Part shown: positions 23,489-32,611 of the stretch, one piece after another
Layout of the letters: each line of letters opens with the position of its first letter
Position numbering within the stretch: the stretch's first letter is position 1
Translations under genes and position numbers: made by a program
Origin: Fibrobacter sp. UWP2
GTDB taxonomy: Bacteria > Fibrobacterota > Fibrobacteria > Fibrobacterales > Fibrobacteraceae
Length of the DNA stretch: 42,903 nucleotides
Assembly (NCBI RefSeq): GCF_900141705.1
Contig: NZ_FQYM01000025.1
Coordinates: 1 to 42,903, forward strand
Reading direction: 5' to 3'
The notes under the pieces: generated by a model
The model's database searches: none
The model's input: the letters and a program-made list of their open reading frames with translations, nothing else
What the model was told of the DNA's origin: nothing

Positions 23489-24805
23489 CTACTTGCCAGC
23501 AGGTGCCGCAGCAGGGGCTGCCGGAGCCGGAGCTGCGGGCTTCAAAGTATCGACCGTGGCCGGAGTCTCGACCTTCCACTCTACGTTCTTGCCGGCGAGG
23601 AGTTCGGCGATTTCCTTTTTGAGGTCTTCCTTCTCCTTTTCAAAGGCGGCGTAGAGCTTGTAGGTGCCGTCCGGATTCACGAGGTAAATCTTGGGCACGT
23701 AGCCGTCGCTGTAGAGCTCGCCGAACTGGCGCTTTTCGTCGAACACGACGCTCATGTTGTCGTCGTACTTGGCGTCGTCCATAAAGCGGCGAATGCCTGC
23801 CTTGCTGTTGCCACCGCTAAACACGGAGAGGGCGGTAAGGCCCTTGGGCACAAATTCCTTGGCGATTTCCACAATCTGCGGAGCTGCATGGGCGCAGTGG
23901 CCGCAGGTGGCGGAGAAGTAAGAGATCAGGAGCGGCTTGCCGGCAAACGAGGAGAGGTCCTCGGTCTTGAGTGAAATGCCGGTGACCTTCACCTTGAAGT
24001 TTATTTTGGCAGGCATGCCGTTGGGGAGCGTATCACCACGCAGGCCAGCGACTTCGGCCTTGAGTTTCGCTTCTTCCTCCTGCTGCTTTTTCATGGCCTC
24101 TTCGCGGAGGGCCTTCATCTTGTCGTTAAAGCGGTTACCAACAGCCTTGAGGGAATCCTCGGGCAGCTGCAAAGCCAAAGTGGTATCACGAATCTTGGCA
24201 GCGGCGTCCTTGACACCCAGCACAAAGTAATCCCCGTCGAACTCGGTCTGGAACTGTTCTCCAATGGCACGGAACTGATTAGCAAACTGAATGCCAATAA
24301 GGTAAGAGAACTTTTGGTTGTCCGTTGCGTCGGGACCGAGGGTCACGGCAGCTCCCGTCACAGGGGCTTCGCTTTCAATAGGCAGAAGTTTGGCCACAGA
24401 GTCCATGTAAGCACGGATCTTTGCACGGTCGCCTTCGAACGAGGCCATGGTGGCACTGTCAGGGCGAGTCGATTCCATGCGCTGGCGAGAACGGGCTCCA
24501 TACAGGGTACCCACGGCGCGAAGGGAATCATCAGAAAGTTGGAGCTTAAAAGACGTGTCGCTGGCAGCCTTCTGAGCATCGTAAAAAGCCTGGATGACCA
24601 CATCCTGGTTCAAGTGTTCGCCCATCTGGAGCGGCAGCATCTTAAAATTCTGCCCTCCAAACTGGACTCCCAGCATGTAGGCGAACTTTTGATCGTCAGT
24701 TGTATTGGCATTGATAGAAGCCGGGGCCTTGGACTGAGGCATATCGCAAGCGACCATGGCCAAGGCACAAGCACCAAGAGCAATAATTTTGGATTTCATT
24801 TTCAA
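23489..24805 (-). CDS. Lipoprotein with two FKBP_N-like domains and a thioredoxin-like domain (paralogue A)
   Basis: 438 residues. Lipobox MVAC (Cys20). Two regions, about 38-140 and 162-240, resemble the dimerising N-terminal domain of FKBP-type isomerases (KFAYMLGVQFGGQNF, KFSYLIGIQFANQF). The catalytic FKBP domain is absent. A charged coiled coil (225-255) leads to a TlpA/AhpC-type thioredoxin fold with CGHC at 301-304 and the cis-Pro loop YVPKIYLV. The tail is Ala/Pro-rich. It is probably a periplasmic, membrane-tethered thiol oxidoreductase. It is followed by mnmG and preceded by its tandem paralogue, with AAAGGAAG before the ATG. Confidence 0.85.
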   Translation of the reverse strand: MKMKSKIIALGACALAMVACDMPQSKAPASINANTTDDQKFAYMLGVQFGGQNFKMLPLQMGEHLNQDVVIQAFYDAQKAASDTSFKLQLSDDSLRAVGTLYGARSRQRMESTRPDSATMASFEGDRAKIRAYMDSVAKLLPIESEAPVTGAAVTLGPDATDNQKFSYLIGIQFANQFRAIGEQFQTEFDGDYFVLGVKDAAAKIRDTTLALQLPEDSLKAVGNRFNDKMKALREEAMKKQQEEEAKLKAEVAGLRGDTLPNGMPAKINFKVKVTGISLKTEDLSSFAGKPLLISYFSATCGHCAHAAPQIVEIAKEFVPKGLTALSVFSGGNSKAGIRRFMDDAKYDDNMSVVFDEKRQFGELYSDGYVPKIYLVNPDGTYKLYAAFEKEKEDLKKEIAELLAGKNVEWKVETPATVDTLKPAAPAPAAPAAAPAGK

Positions 24806-24856
24806 CTTCCTTTAGAAAACGTCCTGTAGTTTTTCGAGTTAAAATTACAAAAAACG

Positions 24857-26089
24857 CTAGGGTTCGACATTCTTGCCATCCAAAAGAGCCGCAATTTCAC
24901 TCTTGATGGCGTCAATCTTGTTATCTAGGGACACGTATAATTTGTAAGAACCGTCCGGATTTACAATGTAAATTTTTGGAACATAGCCGTCGCTGTAAAG
25001 CTCCCCGAATACTCGGGTCTCGTCAAAGACCACGTTCATGCGTTCGTCAAACTGGGCTTTGTCCATGAACTTGCGAATAGCGCTCTTGCTGTTGCTGCTG
25101 GAAAACACGGTCGTAGACACAAGCCCCCTGGAGGCAAATTCCTTGAAGATTTCAACAATTTGCGGAGCTGTATGGGCGCAGTGACCGCAGGTGGCCGAGA
25201 AATACGTGAGCAGCATCGGCTTGCCGGCAAAGGGCAAAAGATTCTCGGTCTTGAGGGTAATCCCCTTGACCTTCACGTTGAAGTTGATCTTGGCGGGCAT
25301 GCCGTTGTCGAGTGTGTCACCACGGAGGCTCGCGGCCTCTGCCTTCATTCGCTCCTCCTCCTGGATTTGCCTTTCGCGTTCCTCTTGCTGGCGGACCGCA
25401 AGCAAGGAATCAAAACGAGTCCTAATCACCGTAATGGAATCATTGGACATCTGCATGGCAAACGTGGTATCGCGGGCCTTGGCAGCAGATTCACGGACGC
25501 CAAGCACAAAGTACTCCACGTCCAAATCGAGCTTGGTGTCGGCACGGAGCTTTAAGAACACCGAGGCATACTGGATGCCGACACGATAAGAGAACATCTG
25601 CATTTTTGTCGCGGTGGTATCGCTCAACTTTACGGGGAGGCCCGTCACCTTGCCCTCGGGCTCCACAGGGAGCGAAGCCAACACGGAATCCTTGTATTTT
25701 TGAATCCGCTCCCGGTCGTCGCCAAGCTGCACCAGAGTCGCGCTGTCGGGATAGGTTTGGCCATAACGCCCTCGGGCTAATGACTCCATATTGAATGTGG
25801 CGGAGCGGAGGGAATCGCCCGAAATCTGGTATTCAAAATCCTCGTCCTCATGCTTTTTGAGATCGTCGCGGATGCCCTGCATCACGCAGTCCTCGTCGAG
25901 GTGTTTGCCCATTTGGTGCGGAACCATGGAAAAGTCGTTCAAGGCCATTTGCGCACCGATCATGTAGGCGAACCTTTGCTCGGCGGTCGAATCCGCCGTG
26001 ATGGCGACCCTGTTCTCGAACTGATTTTGAACGTTGCAGGCGACCAAAAAAGCCGCCCCGAAAATTGCAAAAAGAGCCTTAATTTTCAT
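24857..26089 (-). CDS. Lipoprotein with two FKBP_N-like domains and a thioredoxin-like domain (paralogue B)
   Basis: 410 residues, lipobox LVAC (Cys18), with the same layout as paralogue A: FKBP_N-like RFAYMIGAQMALNDF (about 39-53) and MFSYRVGIQYASVF, coiled coil, GMPAKINF, then CGHC again at 301-304 and YVPKIYIVNPDG. It lacks the Ala/Pro tail. The identical spacing and frequent identity point to a local duplication. The ATG overlaps the mfd stop by four bases, so it is translationally coupled to mfd. Likely a periplasmic thiol-disulfide protein; whether A and B form a pair is not known. Confidence 0.85.
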   Translation of the reverse strand: MKIKALFAIFGAAFLVACNVQNQFENRVAITADSTAEQRFAYMIGAQMALNDFSMVPHQMGKHLDEDCVMQGIRDDLKKHEDEDFEYQISGDSLRSATFNMESLARGRYGQTYPDSATLVQLGDDRERIQKYKDSVLASLPVEPEGKVTGLPVKLSDTTATKMQMFSYRVGIQYASVFLKLRADTKLDLDVEYFVLGVRESAAKARDTTFAMQMSNDSITVIRTRFDSLLAVRQQEERERQIQEEERMKAEAASLRGDTLDNGMPAKINFNVKVKGITLKTENLLPFAGKPMLLTYFSATCGHCAHTAPQIVEIFKEFASRGLVSTTVFSSSNSKSAIRKFMDKAQFDERMNVVFDETRVFGELYSDGYVPKIYIVNPDGSYKLYVSLDNKIDAIKSEIAALLDGKNVEP

Positions 26090-29000
26090 TTGAATCCCTC
26101 TTGTTTAATATCTAACCCAGAAAAAACTTTAAAACATTCGAGCGTCCTTGAGGCGACCTGCTCGGGGATGGCGGTCCCCAGCTCGATGACCGCCTGGACC
26201 GGCGTGACATTCAAAAGGCGCATGGGGTACGGCGAAGCCGGGCACAGGGCCAAAAGTTCTCGCGGGTCCGGAGGCGGGAACTCGGCAAACGTCACCGCCA
26301 AAAGCCCCCTGCGCTGTTGCAACCCCTGCACGCGCATGCGCCCGGCCAAAAGTCCAATCTCCGAAACCTTCATGAGCATCATGGCAGGTTCCGGCACAGG
26401 ACCAAAGCGGTCCTCGAGTTCCTGCAAAATGCTCTCGACCTCGGCACTCGACGCCACACGGGCAATGCGCTGGTACAGCGAAATGCGCGTGAGACCGTCT
26501 TGAATGTAGTCCTCAGGCAGGTAGGCGTCCACGCCAATCTCCACGCGAGGCTGTATGGGCTTGTCGGTAGGGCCGCCGCGCAACTGCTCCACGGCCTCGC
26601 GGACCATGCGCACATAGGTCTCGAACCCGACCTCGGCAATAAAGCCGTGCTGTTCTTGCCCCAGCAGGTTCCCCGCCCCGCGAATCTCCAAATCGCGCAT
26701 CGCCAACTGGTAGCCGCTTCCCAGGTCGGTGTACTGCTCCAACGCCTTGAGGCGGCGCATGGACTCGGGGGCAATCTCGCCCCGAGTGGGAATCACGAGG
26801 TACGCCTTGGCGAGCACATCGCTGCGGCCTACGCGACCGCGCATCTGGTAGAGCTGGCTTATGCCAAAGTGGTTCGCGTTCATGATGATGATGGTGTTCG
26901 CGTTGGGCACGTCGAGCCCGGACTCGATAATGGAGGTGCTCACCAGCACATCGAACTCCTTGCTCAAAAAGGCGTTCATCACGCGCTCCAGCTCGTGGTC
27001 GTCCATTTGACCATGGGCCACCGCCACACGCGCCTCGGGTACCCAGCCCTCCACGTCCTCGGCCAGCTGGTTAATGGTCTGCACGCGGTCGTTCACAATG
27101 AACACCTGCCCACCGCGGGCGAGCTCGTCCTTGACGGCATCGGCCAGCACCACGTCGTCGCGCTTCATGAGCTTGGTCTCGACCGGGAGGCGATTCATGG
27201 GCGGAGTATTGATGAGCGAAATGTCGCGGACGCCCGTAAGGCTCAAGTGCAGCGAGCGCGGGATAGGCGTCGCGCTCATGCTGAGAGTATCGACCGCCAG
27301 GCGGAACTCGCGCAATTTTTCTTTTTGCTTGACGCCGAACTTTTGCTCTTCGTCAATGATGAGGAGCCCCAAGTCCTTGAACTGGTTCTTGTCGCTCAAC
27401 AGAGCGTGCGTACCCACAACAATGTCGACCTTGCCCTCGGCGACCTGCTTGAAGATTTCCTTTTTCTCTTTGGCGGTCTTGTAGCGGTTCACCAGGGCGA
27501 TGTTCACCGGGAAGGCGGCAAAGCGCTCCTTGAAATTCTCGTAATGCTGGGCCGCCAAAATGGTTGTGGGCACCAGAATGGCCACCTGCTTTTTTGCCGA
27601 AATACACTTGAAGGCCGCACGCATGGCGACCTCGGTTTTGCCAAAACCCACGTCGCCGCAAATGAGGCGGTCCATGGGCCTGCGGGCCTCCATGTCGCGC
27701 ATAATGTCTTCGGTCGCCTTCACCTGGTCGGGAGTCGGGTCGAATTCAAAGGCGTCGTCGAACTCCTGCTGCATCTTTTGGTTGGGCGGGAAACCAAAGC
27801 CCTCCACCAGCTCGCGCTTGGCATAGAGCTCCACCAGTTCCTTGGCGATTTGCACAACCTTCTTTTTGACGCGCTTTTTGACAGCCTCCCAGGCCTTGCC
27901 GCCCAGCTTGTCGAGGCTCGGGACCTTGCCCTCGGGCGGGTCCAGGCGGTCGATTTTTTGCAAGTCCGAAACAGGGAACTTGAGGCGGTCACCGTCGGCG
28001 TACTCCAACAAGGCGCAGTCGACCAGGCCGCCATTCACCTCCACGCGCACCAGACCCAAATAACGGCCCACACCATGGTCCTCGTGCGCCACGTAGTCGC
28101 CGCGGTTGAGCGATTCGACCATGAGGGCGCTCGCCACCGAGCCTGAAATTTGACGTTTGCGGTGCTTGTTGGCATGACGGTTAAAAATTCGGGTCTCGGT
28201 CAAAAAGGCGACGCCGTCGCTCTCCAGCCAAAAGCCCTCGGTCAAATTTCCAACAAAGTAATCTTCCACCGGAAGGTCTTCGAAAACATGTCGTAGCCTA
28301 GTGAGGGCACCTGGAGTCGGCGCCACCACATACACACGGCCGCCCACGGCGGCAAAATCCTCAATTTGGCGCGCGACGGACTCGGCGCCATTGCTCGAAA
28401 AATCCTGGGACTTTACATTCAGGTTGTACCAGCTGTTGGACTCGGCGCTCACGCGAGTCATGTCGAGGCTCGCCCGCCCGGGGAACTGCCGGGAGAGTTC
28501 ACCAAACTTGAACCAGAACGTGGATGCGGGAGCCACGTCGACCCCCGAACCGTGGAGATCCTGGTAAACGGCGTCGTAAGCCAAATAAAGCTTGGAGGCT
28601 GCCTCCGAGAGCGCCGAAAGTTCCTCGAACACGAGGGTGCACTTGGGCAAGTAATCGAGCAGGCTCGAATTGAGCTCCTGGTACTGGGGGCGTTTCCACC
28701 ACAGGCCCGAGAGGTCGCCGCGGAACTTTGCCATCTCTGCGCAAGGGAGAGTGAACTCGCCCATGGGGTAAAGCGTAATGCGGTCCATTTTTTCGATGGA
28801 GCGCTGCGTAAAAATGTCAAAAGTGCGAACGGACTCCACCTCGTCGCCGTAAAACTCGATGCGGATGGGGTGCGGGTACAAAAAGCAGTTCACGTCGACA
28901 ATGCAACCGCGAATGGAGAACTCGCCCACCCCGCTAATCACGGGCTGCTCGGTAAAGCCGTTGTCGAGGAACCAGGGGCGAAGAGCCGCGGGCTCAAAGA

Positions 29001-29439
29001 TGTCGCCCACCTTAATAGGCTTGAACTGCCTGGGCAAAAAACCGGGGGCAGGGAGCCTTGCCAAGAGGGCGTCGAGCGGGCACACGGCGACCACAGGGCG
29101 CGAAGTGTCGGCGGTATCCTTGAAAAACTTGAGGCGCTCCTCGAGCACGCCCTCGAACGGGACCTTTTGCTCGTAGGGCTTTAGCCCGATGGACGGGAAG
29201 AACTTCACGTAATCTTCGCCCAAAAGACTCTGCAGGTTCTCGACCCAAACTTCGGCGTTCTTGTAGTCCTTCGCCACCACGAGCATGTTCCTCGGTTCCG
29301 CAAAAAAACGGGCCGCGGCCATCATCGAGGCCATGGGGATTGTCACCCCGTTGACGTGGATGGCTTCGTTGCCGGCATTGGCAAAAAGCGCGAGGGATTC
29401 GGGGAGCGAATCCTGGAGAAATTCTTGCAAGGAGTCCAT
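26086..29439 (-). CDS. mfd: Transcription-repair coupling factor Mfd
   Basis: 1117 residues, near the usual 1150. Displaces RNA polymerase stalled at DNA lesions and recruits UvrA. Seen in order: the UvrB-like N-terminal module, the RNA polymerase-interaction domain around DYVAHEDHGVGRYLGL, then the RecG-type motor with Walker A GDVGFGKTEVAMRAAF, DEEQ in LLIIDEEQKFGVKQKEKLR, SATPIPRSL, STSIIESGLDVPNANT and QMRGRVGRS, and the C-terminal TRCF domain. A TAAATTTG box lies eight bases before the ATG and no Shine-Dalgarno is seen. It heads the operon mfd, paralogue B, paralogue A, mnmG. Confidence 0.97.
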   Translation of the reverse strand: MDSLQEFLQDSLPESLALFANAGNEAIHVNGVTIPMASMMAAARFFAEPRNMLVVAKDYKNAEVWVENLQSLLGEDYVKFFPSIGLKPYEQKVPFEGVLEERLKFFKDTADTSRPVVAVCPLDALLARLPAPGFLPRQFKPIKVGDIFEPAALRPWFLDNGFTEQPVISGVGEFSIRGCIVDVNCFLYPHPIRIEFYGDEVESVRTFDIFTQRSIEKMDRITLYPMGEFTLPCAEMAKFRGDLSGLWWKRPQYQELNSSLLDYLPKCTLVFEELSALSEAASKLYLAYDAVYQDLHGSGVDVAPASTFWFKFGELSRQFPGRASLDMTRVSAESNSWYNLNVKSQDFSSNGAESVARQIEDFAAVGGRVYVVAPTPGALTRLRHVFEDLPVEDYFVGNLTEGFWLESDGVAFLTETRIFNRHANKHRKRQISGSVASALMVESLNRGDYVAHEDHGVGRYLGLVRVEVNGGLVDCALLEYADGDRLKFPVSDLQKIDRLDPPEGKVPSLDKLGGKAWEAVKKRVKKKVVQIAKELVELYAKRELVEGFGFPPNQKMQQEFDDAFEFDPTPDQVKATEDIMRDMEARRPMDRLICGDVGFGKTEVAMRAAFKCISAKKQVAILVPTTILAAQHYENFKERFAAFPVNIALVNRYKTAKEKKEIFKQVAEGKVDIVVGTHALLSDKNQFKDLGLLIIDEEQKFGVKQKEKLREFRLAVDTLSMSATPIPRSLHLSLTGVRDISLINTPPMNRLPVETKLMKRDDVVLADAVKDELARGGQVFIVNDRVQTINQLAEDVEGWVPEARVAVAHGQMDDHELERVMNAFLSKEFDVLVSTSIIESGLDVPNANTIIIMNANHFGISQLYQMRGRVGRSDVLAKAYLVIPTRGEIAPESMRRLKALEQYTDLGSGYQLAMRDLEIRGAGNLLGQEQHGFIAEVGFETYVRMVREAVEQLRGGPTDKPIQPRVEIGVDAYLPEDYIQDGLTRISLYQRIARVASSAEVESILQELEDRFGPVPEPAMMLMKVSEIGLLAGRMRVQGLQQRRGLLAVTFAEFPPPDPRELLALCPASPYPMRLLNVTPVQAVIELGTAIPEQVASRTLECFKVFSGLDIKQEGFK

Positions 29440-29447
29440 GTCGAGTG

Positions 29448-29455
29448 CAAATTTA
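29448..29455 (-). promoter_or_regulatory. mfd promoter box
   Basis: TAAATTTG (TAnnTTTG match), eight bases before the ATG; predicted leader about four bases. Confidence 0.5.
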
Positions 29456-29477
29456 AAAAAAACGACAGATTGAAAAA

Positions 29478-29507
29478 ATAAAAAACCGGTTCCGCGAACG
29501 GAACCGG
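29478..29507 (-). terminator. Intrinsic terminator of the tRNA-Lys gene
   Basis: A perfect 9-bp stem CCGGTTCCG/CGGAACCGG (29486-29507) with a four-base loop and a T run on the minus strand. Confidence 0.92.
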
Positions 29508-29515
29508 CTTTTCAC

Positions 29516-29588
29516 TGAGCTATGAAGGGCTCGAACCTTCGACCCACGCCTTAAAAGGGCGTTGCTCTACCAACTGAGCTAATAGCCC
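29516..29588 (-). tRNA. tRNA-Lys (anticodon UUU)
   Basis: A 73-base cloverleaf. The acceptor stem GGGCTAT pairs with ATAGCTC (one G-U), the D arm has AGCTCAGTTGGTAGAGC, the anticodon loop is CTTTTAA with anticodon TTT, and the T arm has GGTTCGAGCC. The discriminator is A. CCA is not encoded, so it is added after transcription. A terminator follows directly. Confidence 0.96.
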
Positions 29589-29655
29589 GAGCGCCCCAAA
29601 TATACCAAAGTTTTGATAATTTGTAAAGGTATTTGGCTTTTTTTTGATTTTTTTG

Positions 29656-29663
29656 TAAATTTT
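29656..29663 (+). promoter_or_regulatory. Promoter box of the PorV/PorQ-like gene, leaderless
   Basis: TAAATTTT followed by four bases (GGCT) and ATG 29668; the predicted transcript starts at the ATG. Confidence 0.5.
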
Positions 29664-29667
29664 GGCT

Positions 29668-30681
29668 ATGAAGTTTTTCGAGAAAAGCCTAACGCTCGCC
29701 GCGCTTTCCCTGATGGTCCCTGTAGCCAGCTTTGCCTACTTTGACCACGGCAATGCCGGCCTGGAGATTTTCTCGTTCATGGGAACGTTCGACAGCCCCC
29801 GAAACGCCGCTCTCGAAAAATCGGCGGGTGCAAGCCCGAGTACCGACCCCACCATCACGCAGTTGAACCCGGCAGCCATCCGCATGGAAGACGGCAAAAA
29901 ACGAGTGATCGAAGCGCACTGGCAAACAGGCGAGTTCGCCGACAACCAGGGGTCCATCTACTACACCAGCACGTTCCGCAAATTCATTTACCAAATCAGC
30001 TACAACTGGCTGGACTACGGCAGCATCACGGGCTACGACGAACTCGGTTTTGAAACGGGAATCGACTACCAGCCGTTTAGCCAGCTCGCCACGGCGTCAC
30101 TCGCCTTCCCCATGAAGCACATCCAGTTCGGCTTTACCGCCAAGGTCGCAAGCGACAGGCTCGCCGAAGAAGAAGGCGACCGCACCGCATTTGGCGCCGC
30201 CTTTGACTGGGGTGTTTCGTGGCAAGCCTCCAGCAAGCTCTTTGGGTTCTCGTTTATGGCAAGGGACTTCGGCTGCCTGCTGCGCGACTACGTGGACGAC
30301 GGCGATGACGAGTTCTACCCCATGTCGCAAACATTCGCCCTTGCAGGGTTCTTCCGCCCGCAAAGCGTTAGGCGACTCACGCTGTACGCCGAGAGCGATT
30401 TTCCGCGCTATGCCGAAGCCAACCTGAACCTGGGTGCCGAATACGCCCTGGGAAGCTACCTCTCCATTAGGCTCGGCTTTACCCGCACTTGGCTTGACCT
30501 AGTGCGCGACTTCAAGGAGCTCGCCTCCTCGGAGAGCCGACCCAGCGAATCGAACGAAGCCCACATGGTGAGCGGCGGTCTCGGTTTTAGCAACAGCCTT
30601 TTTGCCGTGGACTACTCGTTCTCGTACCTGGCGCAGGGCCTCGGGTTCGAGCACCGCGTGGGACTCCGCGTAGGCTTCTAA
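29668..30681 (+). CDS. PorV/PorQ-like outer-membrane protein
   Basis: 337 residues: signal peptide ending SFA, then a sequence typical of the PorV/PorQ/UPF0164 barrels of the FCB group. FSFMGTFDSPRNAALEKSAGAS and ITQLNPAAI are the hallmark N-terminal stretches, followed by amphipathic strands and a final GLRVGF. In Bacteroidetes PorV and PorQ act in type 9 secretion, but similar proteins occur without that system, and no other component is visible here. The start ATG 29668 follows a TAAATTTT box by four bases; an in-frame TTG two codons upstream is less likely. The next gene starts inside the stop (TAATG). Confidence 0.72.
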   Translation: MKFFEKSLTLAALSLMVPVASFAYFDHGNAGLEIFSFMGTFDSPRNAALEKSAGASPSTDPTITQLNPAAIRMEDGKKRVIEAHWQTGEFADNQGSIYYTSTFRKFIYQISYNWLDYGSITGYDELGFETGIDYQPFSQLATASLAFPMKHIQFGFTAKVASDRLAEEEGDRTAFGAAFDWGVSWQASSKLFGFSFMARDFGCLLRDYVDDGDDEFYPMSQTFALAGFFRPQSVRRLTLYAESDFPRYAEANLNLGAEYALGSYLSIRLGFTRTWLDLVRDFKELASSESRPSESNEAHMVSGGLGFSNSLFAVDYSFSYLAQGLGFEHRVGLRVGF

Positions 30682-31460
30682 TGCGACAGTTCGATGTTTT
30701 TGTTTGGGGGGCGCCTGCAAAGGATCCTCCATTCACGGATCCCGCCCTCGGGTGGTTCCTTGGCAACAACATCAACCGAAATCTTGAGAACAGCGACGCC
30801 GAATGGCTGGTATTCGCCCACAGCTCAGTAAACATCGACCGGGATTTTTTGAACGACCTCGCGCAGGCCATCGAAGGGTTCCCGATGGTAGACGCATTCG
30901 CCCCGCGCGTGAACCTCACGGCGGGCGGAACTGCGACGGACGCAACTGCGAAAGGCTCGCAAAAATTCAAAGGCGGCTACGTGTTGCAAAAATGGTCGGG
31001 CCTCCAAATGATTGCAGACGACGCCCAGCTTCGCTTTGTGGCGGCACCGCACCCGCTGGTGGCCGCGTTCTCCAGGCGCATTGTGCAGAGGACGGGTCGT
31101 TTTGACGAGACTCTCACCACGCCCATTGCTCTTGTAGATTTCACCCTCCGCATGTACCACGCCGGCGGGCGCATGTTCAGCATTCCTTACCTGGTTACAA
31201 ACAAACTAACAGACAGCCTTGCCGGGGGGCAAATTTTGGAACCGACATCCACCCCCCTGGAGCTCTCGCTCGCCCTCTACAAGAACTTTGGCTTTTTAAG
31301 GAACTTTTTGTTTTACCTCGCGCACCCGGGCACGGTTTTGCCCTTGCTCAAAAACATCAAGGCGCTCGACACCAAGCGTGACGCCGCCATTTTGCTGAGC
31401 AAGCTAAGCGAGGAGACTCTTAAAGAAATTACAGGTTCGCGCGGCAAAGGCGCTCATTGA
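30681..31460 (+). CDS. Glycosyltransferase-like protein
   Basis: 259 residues, a one-base overlap with the upstream barrel gene. WLVFAHSSVNIDRDFLNDL, MVDAFAPRVN, and RRIVQRTGRFDETLTTPIALVDFTLRMYHAGGRMFSIP resemble the acceptor half of family 2 glycosyltransferases (the segment where an acidic residue and a Trp/Tyr-rich loop lie). A standard N-terminal nucleotide-binding DxD region is not evident, so activity is uncertain. Context (next to other glycosyltransferases and a Wzi-like protein) favours surface-polysaccharide work. Its last 57 bases overlap the convergent gene at 31404-32549. Confidence 0.6.
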   Translation: MRQFDVFVWGAPAKDPPFTDPALGWFLGNNINRNLENSDAEWLVFAHSSVNIDRDFLNDLAQAIEGFPMVDAFAPRVNLTAGGTATDATAKGSQKFKGGYVLQKWSGLQMIADDAQLRFVAAPHPLVAAFSRRIVQRTGRFDETLTTPIALVDFTLRMYHAGGRMFSIPYLVTNKLTDSLAGGQILEPTSTPLELSLALYKNFGFLRNFLFYLAHPGTVLPLLKNIKALDTKRDAAILLSKLSEETLKEITGSRGKGAH

Positions 31461-32549
31461 CAGGCGCTCGAGCAACGCCTGCGCCGCTTGCGCATCCAGC
31501 ACGTTCTCGTGGGCCAACACGCGGTCCAGCACCTTGGCATAGGCCTCGGCGTCGTCGGGCGGGTCCACCAGCGGGCAAACACCATCCAGGTTCTCTTTAA
31601 CGGCAGAGGCGGCGGCGCCAACAGCAGGCGTCCCGCAGGCAATCGCCTCGATAGGCGGCAGGCCAAAACCCTCCAAAAACGACGGGTAAACCATGAGGTC
31701 GGCGTGGCGGTAGAATTCACGCAGTTCCTGAGCCGAGAACTGGTTAAAGTGGAACACGTTCATCAGGCGCTTTTCGTTGACAATGCCGCGGAGCCTTTCC
31801 GAGAGCTTGCCCACGCGCACAAAGGCGACATCGGGCCTGAGCCGCGCCATCTCGAAATAGGTGTCGATGTTCTTGCGCGGTTCGTCGAGGCTCACGTTGA
31901 GGCACATGGCCTGGTAGTTGCGAATGCCGTACTTGCGGCGGAACGCCTCGCGCTGTTCCGGCGTCACGGGCGACTCCGGCAAAGAAAACAGTTCAGAATC
32001 AATGGGGCAGCCAATGACACAACCGGGAGCGTTCGCCATACGCGGGCCAAAAAAGGCGGCAGCCTCGCCCCGGGTCCAGTTGGAATTGTACACAAAGGCG
32101 TCGGCACAAACCGTGGGACGCACATAAAAGCGGTTGAGCAAAATGAACTTGGGGCTGTGCGGGTAGAGGGTCTCGGCAAAGGTGTCGTGAACAAACATCA
32201 CCGCCTTGCCCTGCGGGTTCACGCGAGCGAGCACCCCTTTTGCGACAGGCACCAAAAAGCCGAGCTCCGGCCGAATGAAAAACACCAAGTCAGGATTCAC
32301 CTCGCCTATGGTTTTGCGGAGCGCCCCCCTGAATGAAAAAAAACCGGTGTAGAGGGACTTTGCCCAAACCTCGTGATTGACGCAGCCCTCGACCGGCGAC
32401 CCCCCGCGTGCAAAGAACTTGGGCGTCTTGAGCCAAAGCACGTGGGCCTCGAATTCGGGGGCCACAGCACGCACCAAGTTGAGCGTCAAACGCCCAAAAC
32501 TGGTACATTCGTTTTTGTCGCAAATAAAGAGGATTCGCCTTTGAGCCAT
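31404..32549 (-). CDS. Family 4 (GT-B) glycosyltransferase
   Basis: 381 residues. N-terminal LFICDKNECTSFGRLTLNLVR, a central FVYNSNWTR and the donor-binding SLDEPRKNI segment; the C-terminal EGFGLPPIEAIACGTPAVG contains the E-x7-E motif of the GT4 retaining transferases that use nucleotide sugars. It probably builds a surface glycan in the cytoplasm. It runs against its neighbours: divergent from 32612-33562 with 62 bases between, and tail-to-tail with the preceding gene, overlapping it by 57 bases. TATATTTT boxes lie 14 to 21 bases before the ATG; no ribosome binding site is evident. Confidence 0.88.
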   Translation of the reverse strand: MAQRRILFICDKNECTSFGRLTLNLVRAVAPEFEAHVLWLKTPKFFARGGSPVEGCVNHEVWAKSLYTGFFSFRGALRKTIGEVNPDLVFFIRPELGFLVPVAKGVLARVNPQGKAVMFVHDTFAETLYPHSPKFILLNRFYVRPTVCADAFVYNSNWTRGEAAAFFGPRMANAPGCVIGCPIDSELFSLPESPVTPEQREAFRRKYGIRNYQAMCLNVSLDEPRKNIDTYFEMARLRPDVAFVRVGKLSERLRGIVNEKRLMNVFHFNQFSAQELREFYRHADLMVYPSFLEGFGLPPIEAIACGTPAVGAAASAVKENLDGVCPLVDPPDDAEAYAKVLDRVLAHENVLDAQAAQALLERLSMSAFAARTCNFFKSLLA

Positions 32550-32599
32550 AGATTATTGGCAATAAAATATAAAATATACCCCCAAAAACGGCACTTTAC

Positions 32600-32607
32600 T
32601 ATATTAA
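32600..32607 (+). promoter_or_regulatory. Promoter box of the glycosyltransferase gene at 32612, leaderless
   Basis: TATATTAA, four bases (AGTC), then ATG; the predicted start of the transcript is the start codon. Confidence 0.55.
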
Positions 32608-32611
32608 AGTC

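Noticed and set aside
21524-23974. 816-codon plus-strand frame opposite mnmG
   Set aside because: It is antisense to a certain gene, low-complexity in Ala/Gly/His/Arg, and has no domain; the third-position bias of mnmG explains it.
26317-28146. 609-codon plus-strand frame opposite mfd
   Set aside because: Mirror of mfd codon bias, His/Leu/Val-rich, without domains.
29668-30681. Type 9 secretion cluster
   Set aside because: Only a PorV/PorQ-like protein is present; no other Por, Gld or Spr component was found and no C-terminal sorting domain was recognised.
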